9,369 nt of DNA, from the NCBI GenBank assembly GCA_050944415.1, contig JBMNRA010000081.1, positions 1 through 9,369 on the forward strand. The letters run 5' to 3'. Shown here piece after piece: positions 6,951-9,369 of this stretch; position 1 is the stretch's first letter; the number at the start of each line of letters is the position of its first letter. Source of the DNA: Ruminococcus_G sp050944415. Lineage in GTDB: Bacteria > Bacillota > Clostridia > Lachnospirales > Lachnospiraceae. Below the pieces are notes generated by a model that was not told where the DNA came from, made no database searches, and worked only from the letters and a program-made list of their open reading frames with translations. The translations under genes were made by a program, and so were the position numbers.

Positions 6951-6988
6951 TGGCCAATTATGAAAAAAATATACAGGCCAGTATCTAT

Positions 6989-7025
6989 AAAAAAACCCGC
7001 TGTGAATAAAAGCACTCACAGCGGG
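6989..7025 (-). terminator. Intrinsic terminator of the mttB-family gene
   Basis: On the minus strand a perfect 10-bp GC-rich stem (7025-7016 with 7005-6996, CCCGCTGTGA and its complement) encloses a 10-base loop and is followed by seven T residues (6995-6989). It begins 14 bases past the stop codon of the methyltransferase gene and separates it from the ECF gene. Confidence 0.93.
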
Positions 7026-7039
7026 AATTCTCATAAAAA

Positions 7040-8476
7040 TTATTTCAAAAGCTCTTTTTTAGCGGCTTCCATCAGTTTATTAACTTCAGCAGTGATTTCC
7101 GGTTTCACTTCCGGAACTTCATCATTCTTGATCAGTTCCATGGCGCGGTCTGCAGCACGCTCTGTAAGAGGTGTTTCTCCCATCTTGATCCAGTCAGCCC
7201 ATACACTGTCAAAACCAATGGATGGCTGGAAGATTTCTCCTGAATACAGATGATCAATAGTATGTTCCTGCTCAAGGAATGTTTCATCATCATTAACAAC
7301 ATATTCCAGAGCTTCATAGCCGAGTTCTTCTTCCGTAATGGTAAAGGGCTTCTGAGCCTTGCGGATCATAGCCATCATTTCATTATCCAGAACAAGCTGG
7401 CTCAGTGAACAGCACATAACGCTGGCGGTACTTCCGAATCCGGTAATCAGCGTTGCGCCGGCAAGACCCGGAAGCAGAGCGTTGATCATCTTCTCATATC
7501 CGGCCTGCTCGTCCATTGCGCAGCTTGTGCAGGAGAGACCGTATACATCGGACATGAATCCGCAGTAATTTGCCAATTGTACGGCGAGTGCGCTGGAAAT
7601 ACCTGTTTCCGGCAGACCAAGAATACTCTGGCTGTTCTTCATGTTGGCAAAGAAAGTTCTTGAACCATAGAAAAGAACACACTCCGGATTCATCAGGTAG
7701 GCTACACATGCGAATGCCAGGATTTCAGCATGGGACTGGGCAACTGTACCTGCTACAGAAAGAGGAGAAGTCAGACCGCCCATAGGAGCTGACAGGATAC
7801 TGGTGGGAATTCCGGCACGGATAATGTATCCCATAGTATCTGTGATTTCTTTCGGCAGGAACAGCGGTGATTCAGGTGAAATACCTACCATACCCATCGG
7901 ATTGTGAGTCTGATCTTCGCCGCCGTAAATCTTAAACAGTTCAGCGATATATTTGGCGTTGCTGGCGATGGAGATGCCAGGTCCGTAGATTGGTTTGTGA
8001 GAATACTGAAGCATGGTTGCTGTCTGCTGCAGCTGAGTGATTTCAGACGGAACTTCACTGGGATAGATCAATGCGCAGGGCAGATCCAGTTCCGGAAGCT
8101 GATTCATAACGCGGACAGTATCCACCAGGTCGGACAGAAGACCATTGCGGCGTTTTCCTGTTTTCATATCGGCAATCCAGGGAGCTCCACCGGTACTGTG
8201 AACGAAAGTTTTGCCGATTTCCATTTCCTTTTTCATTCCGGTAACGGGAGAGGTCATGGTAACACGGCCTTTCTGAGCCTTCAGCATTTCATCAATCAGA
8301 GATTCCGAAAAGTAAATGCGGTCGTCTTTCTGTGTACATCCGCGCTCACAGAGCATGGTGCGAATCTCAGGATCTTCTACCCGCATTCCCAGCTTTTTCA
8401 GAATGTCAACACCGTATTGATGAAGTTTGGCGATTTCTTCACTGCTTACATAATTTAATCTTGGAATGTAGCTCAT
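7040..8476 (-). CDS. MttB-family (COG5598) quaternary-amine:corrinoid methyltransferase, non-pyrrolysine
   Basis: Member of the trimethylamine methyltransferase superfamily. Non-pyrrolysine members such as MtgB (glycine betaine), MtpB (proline betaine) and MtcB (carnitine) transfer a methyl group from a quaternary amine to a corrinoid protein. The 478-aa product has full family length and runs without an in-frame amber codon, so it is not the pyrrolysine trimethylamine enzyme. Family-type segments include FVHSTGGAPW (91-100), PMGGLTSP (231-238), SCAMDEQAGYEKM (318-330) and GFGSTAS (346-352); the fold should be a TIM barrel. ATG 8476 has GGAGG 7 bases upstream; the frame runs 6 codons further to a TTG with no better signal. 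The gene is monocistronic, with its own promoter and terminator. Corrinoid protein, MtqA-type methyltransferase and RamA activase are absent from the window. The substrate cannot be named from sequence. Confidence 0.9.
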   Translation of the reverse strand: MSYIPRLNYVSSEEIAKLHQYGVDILKKLGMRVEDPEIRTMLCERGCTQKDDRIYFSESLIDEMLKAQKGRVTMTSPVTGMKKEMEIGKTFVHSTGGAPWIADMKTGKRRNGLLSDLVDTVRVMNQLPELDLPCALIYPSEVPSEITQLQQTATMLQYSHKPIYGPGISIASNAKYIAELFKIYGGEDQTHNPMGMVGISPESPLFLPKEITDTMGYIIRAGIPTSILSAPMGGLTSPLSVAGTVAQSHAEILAFACVAYLMNPECVLFYGSRTFFANMKNSQSILGLPETGISSALAVQLANYCGFMSDVYGLSCTSCAMDEQAGYEKMINALLPGLAGATLITGFGSTASVMCCSLSQLVLDNEMMAMIRKAQKPFTITEEELGYEALEYVVNDDETFLEQEHTIDHLYSGEIFQPSIGFDSVWADWIKMGETPLTERAADRAMELIKNDEVPEVKPEITAEVNKLMEAAKKELLK

Positions 8477-8562
8477 AAAATAACCTCCACTCAATGGTAT
8501 AAATTTTCTTGAATCGTGTGTGAAATAAAGACATTATTATGGAAAATAATTTTGTTGATTAA

Positions 8563-8600
8563 GTTCATCATACCCTCTGAAATGTTGTTTGTCAATGAAC
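8563..8600. promoter_or_regulatory. Candidate operator: inverted repeat framing the mttB promoter
   Basis: GTTCAT (8563-8568) and ATGAAC (8595-8600) form a perfect 6-bp inverted repeat with 26 bases between, centres 32 bp apart, close to three helical turns. One arm overlaps the -10 and the other abuts the -35. A shorter dyad, ATGTT/AACAT (8582-8586 and 8598-8602), surrounds the -35. Either could bind the divergent XRE-cupin protein; position is the only evidence. Confidence 0.4.
8567..8595 (-). promoter_or_regulatory. Near-consensus promoter of the mttB-family gene
   Basis: On the minus strand, a perfect TTGACA (8595-8590) and TATGAT (8572-8567) are 17 bases apart, the best promoter in the window. 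Transcription would start near 8560, leaving an 84-base leader without an evident terminator hairpin. A promoter this close to consensus is normally strong, so expression on demand would need a repressor. Confidence 0.85.
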
Positions 8601-8648
8601 ATGTGAAAATGAAGAAAATAATTTTATAAATATGAAAAAAGGTATTTA

Positions 8649-8686
8649 TTTACTTTTTTGCATTATTTCGTTATAATAATTATAAT
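8649..8686 (+). promoter_or_regulatory. Overlapping sigma-A-like promoters of the XRE-cupin gene
   Basis: TTGCAT (8658-8663) and TATAAT (8681-8686) are 17 bases apart; a second pair, TTTACT (8649-8654) and TATAAT (8672-8677), also has a 17-base spacer. Transcription would begin about 18-27 bases before the GTG start. A 15-base dyad, TTATAAT-A-ATTATAA (8671-8685), covers the -10 elements and would suit autoregulation. Confidence 0.7.
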
Positions 8687-8710
8687 GTATTTATAAATGG
8701 AGGGTGAGGC

Positions 8711-9280
8711 GTGGATAATCTGGATAAAATCGGCAGCAGTATTCGGAGTCTGCGGAAATCGCGGAAGATGACACTGCAGCAGCTGGCAAAAGAAACGGGT
8801 CTGTCAACAGGATATCTCAGTAACATTGAGAGAAATATTACCAGTCCAACTTTAATGAATATACAGAAAATATACGAGGTCTTTAAAAGTTCACTGAGTG
8901 ATCTGCTGGAGAGAAATGCAGAGGAGCGGATTATCATTCGCAGGGAGGACAGAGAAGTGATACTGGATGCTGAACAGGATATGCGGATGGAAACAATAGA
9001 TTTCGGCATTGCCGATATCACATTCGTATATACGGAACTGCCCTGCTGCTCCCAGACCAGCGAAGAATGGTGGACGCATGAATTCGGAGAAGTGGGAACT
9101 GTTCTGGAGGGAATGCTGACGGTAGAAATTAACGGGGAAGTTTTTGAACTGAAGGAGGGAGACAGCATATATGTAAAGCCCCATACCCGTCACTGTTATT
9201 ATAATAAGAGCGAAACGTCAAAAAGTGTTTCTTTCTGGACCAGATTCTGGGAAAAATCAGAAGAGGATTCGGACAAATAA
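8711..9280 (+). CDS. XRE-family transcriptional regulator with C-terminal cupin sensor domain
   Basis: One-component regulator of 189 aa. Residues 8-65 are an XRE/Cro-type helix-turn-helix (IRSLRKSRKMTLQQLAKETG, 11-30, then LSTGYLSNIERN, 31-42). Residues about 105-180 are a single small cupin barrel: H123 lies in the first motif, VLEGMLTVEINGEVFELKEGD is split across 131-151, and the second motif GDSIYVKPHTRHCYYN (150-165) fits G-x5/6-P-x3-H-x3-N with H161 as a likely metal or ligand residue. The start is GTG, set by GGAGGG (8699-8704) 6 bases upstream; the ATG at 8697 is out of frame. It is divergent from the mttB-family gene, so the cupin may sense the quaternary amine or a product and control mttB; this is inferred from context. 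It ends in a terminator that overlaps its stop codon. Confidence 0.9.
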   Translation: MDNLDKIGSSIRSLRKSRKMTLQQLAKETGLSTGYLSNIERNITSPTLMNIQKIYEVFKSSLSDLLERNAEERIIIRREDREVILDAEQDMRMETIDFGIADITFVYTELPCCSQTSEEWWTHEFGEVGTVLEGMLTVEINGEVFELKEGDSIYVKPHTRHCYYNKSETSKSVSFWTRFWEKSEEDSDK

Positions 9281-9315
9281 AAAAGAACTGTGGAATGCAA
9301 CCACAGTTCTTTTTT
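9279..9315. terminator. Strong bidirectional intrinsic terminator after the XRE-cupin gene
   Basis: A perfect 15-bp stem (9279-9293 with 9301-9315, core GAACTGTGG/CCACAGTTC) encloses a 7-base loop. A T run on each strand forms part of the stem ends. It begins within the stop codon. The symmetry would also serve a convergent gene entering from the right. Confidence 0.93.
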
Positions 9316-9369
9316 GAATAGCGTAAAATTACTTTAAGTTAAAAGCAAAAAAATAAATGTAGAGAATAT
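9316..9369. other. AT-rich window edge, no identifiable gene
   Basis: Fifty-four bases after the terminator. A minus-strand frame ending in TAA near 9330 could be the tail of a convergent gene, which would fit the bidirectional terminator, but there is too little sequence to decide. Confidence 0.3.

Larger units (their letters stand above)
8542..8625. repeat. Two 12-base direct repeats flanking the mttB promoter
   Basis: GAAAATAATTTT occurs at 8542-8553 and 8614-8625, 72 bases apart, one on each side of the promoter. The core AAAATAATTTT is itself a near-palindrome (AAAAT and ATTTT around one base). The spacer is very AT-rich, so chance is possible. Confidence 0.4.

Noticed and set aside
6883..6990. 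Riboswitch upstream of the ECF S component
   Set aside because: About 100 bases with only short dyads; I see no folate, TPP, FMN, cobalamin or preQ1 aptamer core, and the likely leader is only about 33 bases.
7904..8458. 184-codon open frame antisense to the mttB-family gene
   Set aside because: Mirrors the codon pattern of mttB on the other strand, has no ribosome site and no recognisable domain.
7040..8476. Possible pyrrolysine codon in the MttB homologue
   Set aside because: The frame is open for the full family length without any in-frame TAG, so it belongs to the non-pyrrolysine branch.
8680..9168. 162-codon open frame antisense to the XRE-cupin gene
   Set aside because: Serine-rich shadow frame with no start signal; the XRE-cupin frame has clear domains and a ribosome site.
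1..9369. CRISPR array, insertion sequence, phage, toxin-antitoxin or defence genes
   Set aside because: No repeat-spacer arrays, transposase, integrase, terminal inverted repeats or HEPN partner were seen; all large frames are metabolic, transport or regulatory genes.

Overview
The window looks like chromosomal DNA from an anaerobic Firmicute of the class Clostridia, probably Lachnospiraceae or Eubacteriaceae. The evidence is strong AAGGAGG-type ribosome sites, AT-rich spacers carrying sigma-A-like promoters, several intrinsic terminators, oxygen-sensitive iron-sulfur and flavin proteins, a three-part MetVF/RnfC2-type methylenetetrahydrofolate (methylene-THF) reductase, and a non-pyrrolysine MttB-family methyltransferase. 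The last two are typical of acetogens and of gut bacteria that demethylate quaternary amines. The family-level assignment is inference. I see no insertion sequence, phage gene, tRNA, rRNA or CRISPR array.

Layout. (1) 128-3616, + strand: a tight operon of an RnfC2-like protein fused to an N-terminal MetV-like domain, then free-standing MetV, then MetF. MetV and MetF overlap by 4 bases. Together they should make one methylene-THF reductase with an NADH-oxidising electron-input module. A strong hairpin follows. (2) 3746-4315, +: an azoreductase-like FMN flavoprotein whose ribosome site starts 9 bases after that hairpin. (3) 4288-5208, -: a LysR-type regulator. It runs tail-to-tail into gene 2 with a 28-bp overlap and is divergent from gene 4. 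(4) 5331-6265, +: an iron-sulfur flavodoxin-fold oxidoreductase and a 91-aa protein resembling a degenerate minimal nucleotidyltransferase, closed by a bidirectional terminator. (5) 6343-6882, -: an integral-membrane substrate-binding (S) subunit of an energy-coupling-factor (ECF) vitamin transporter. (6) 7040-8476, -: the MttB-family methyltransferase with its own promoter and terminator. (7) 8711-9280, +: a helix-turn-helix/cupin regulator divergent from mttB, closed by a strong bidirectional terminator.

How the parts may work together (inference). The MttB homologue would take a methyl group from a quaternary amine and pass it, through a corrinoid protein and second methyltransferase not encoded here, to tetrahydrofolate. 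Methyl-THF would then feed the Wood-Ljungdahl pathway, or be oxidised to methylene-THF if the MetVF/RnfC2 enzyme runs in reverse. The XRE-cupin protein is the obvious candidate regulator of mttB, because the 234-bp spacer between them holds a near-consensus mttB promoter flanked by inverted and direct repeats. The two flavodoxin-fold enzymes and the LysR protein form a separate redox-response module with its own repeat-bearing promoter.

No stretch over 300 bases lacks a gene. The window has no clearly new system; the least explained items are the regulatory repeats, the degenerate nucleotidyltransferase-like protein and the mttB gene without local partners.
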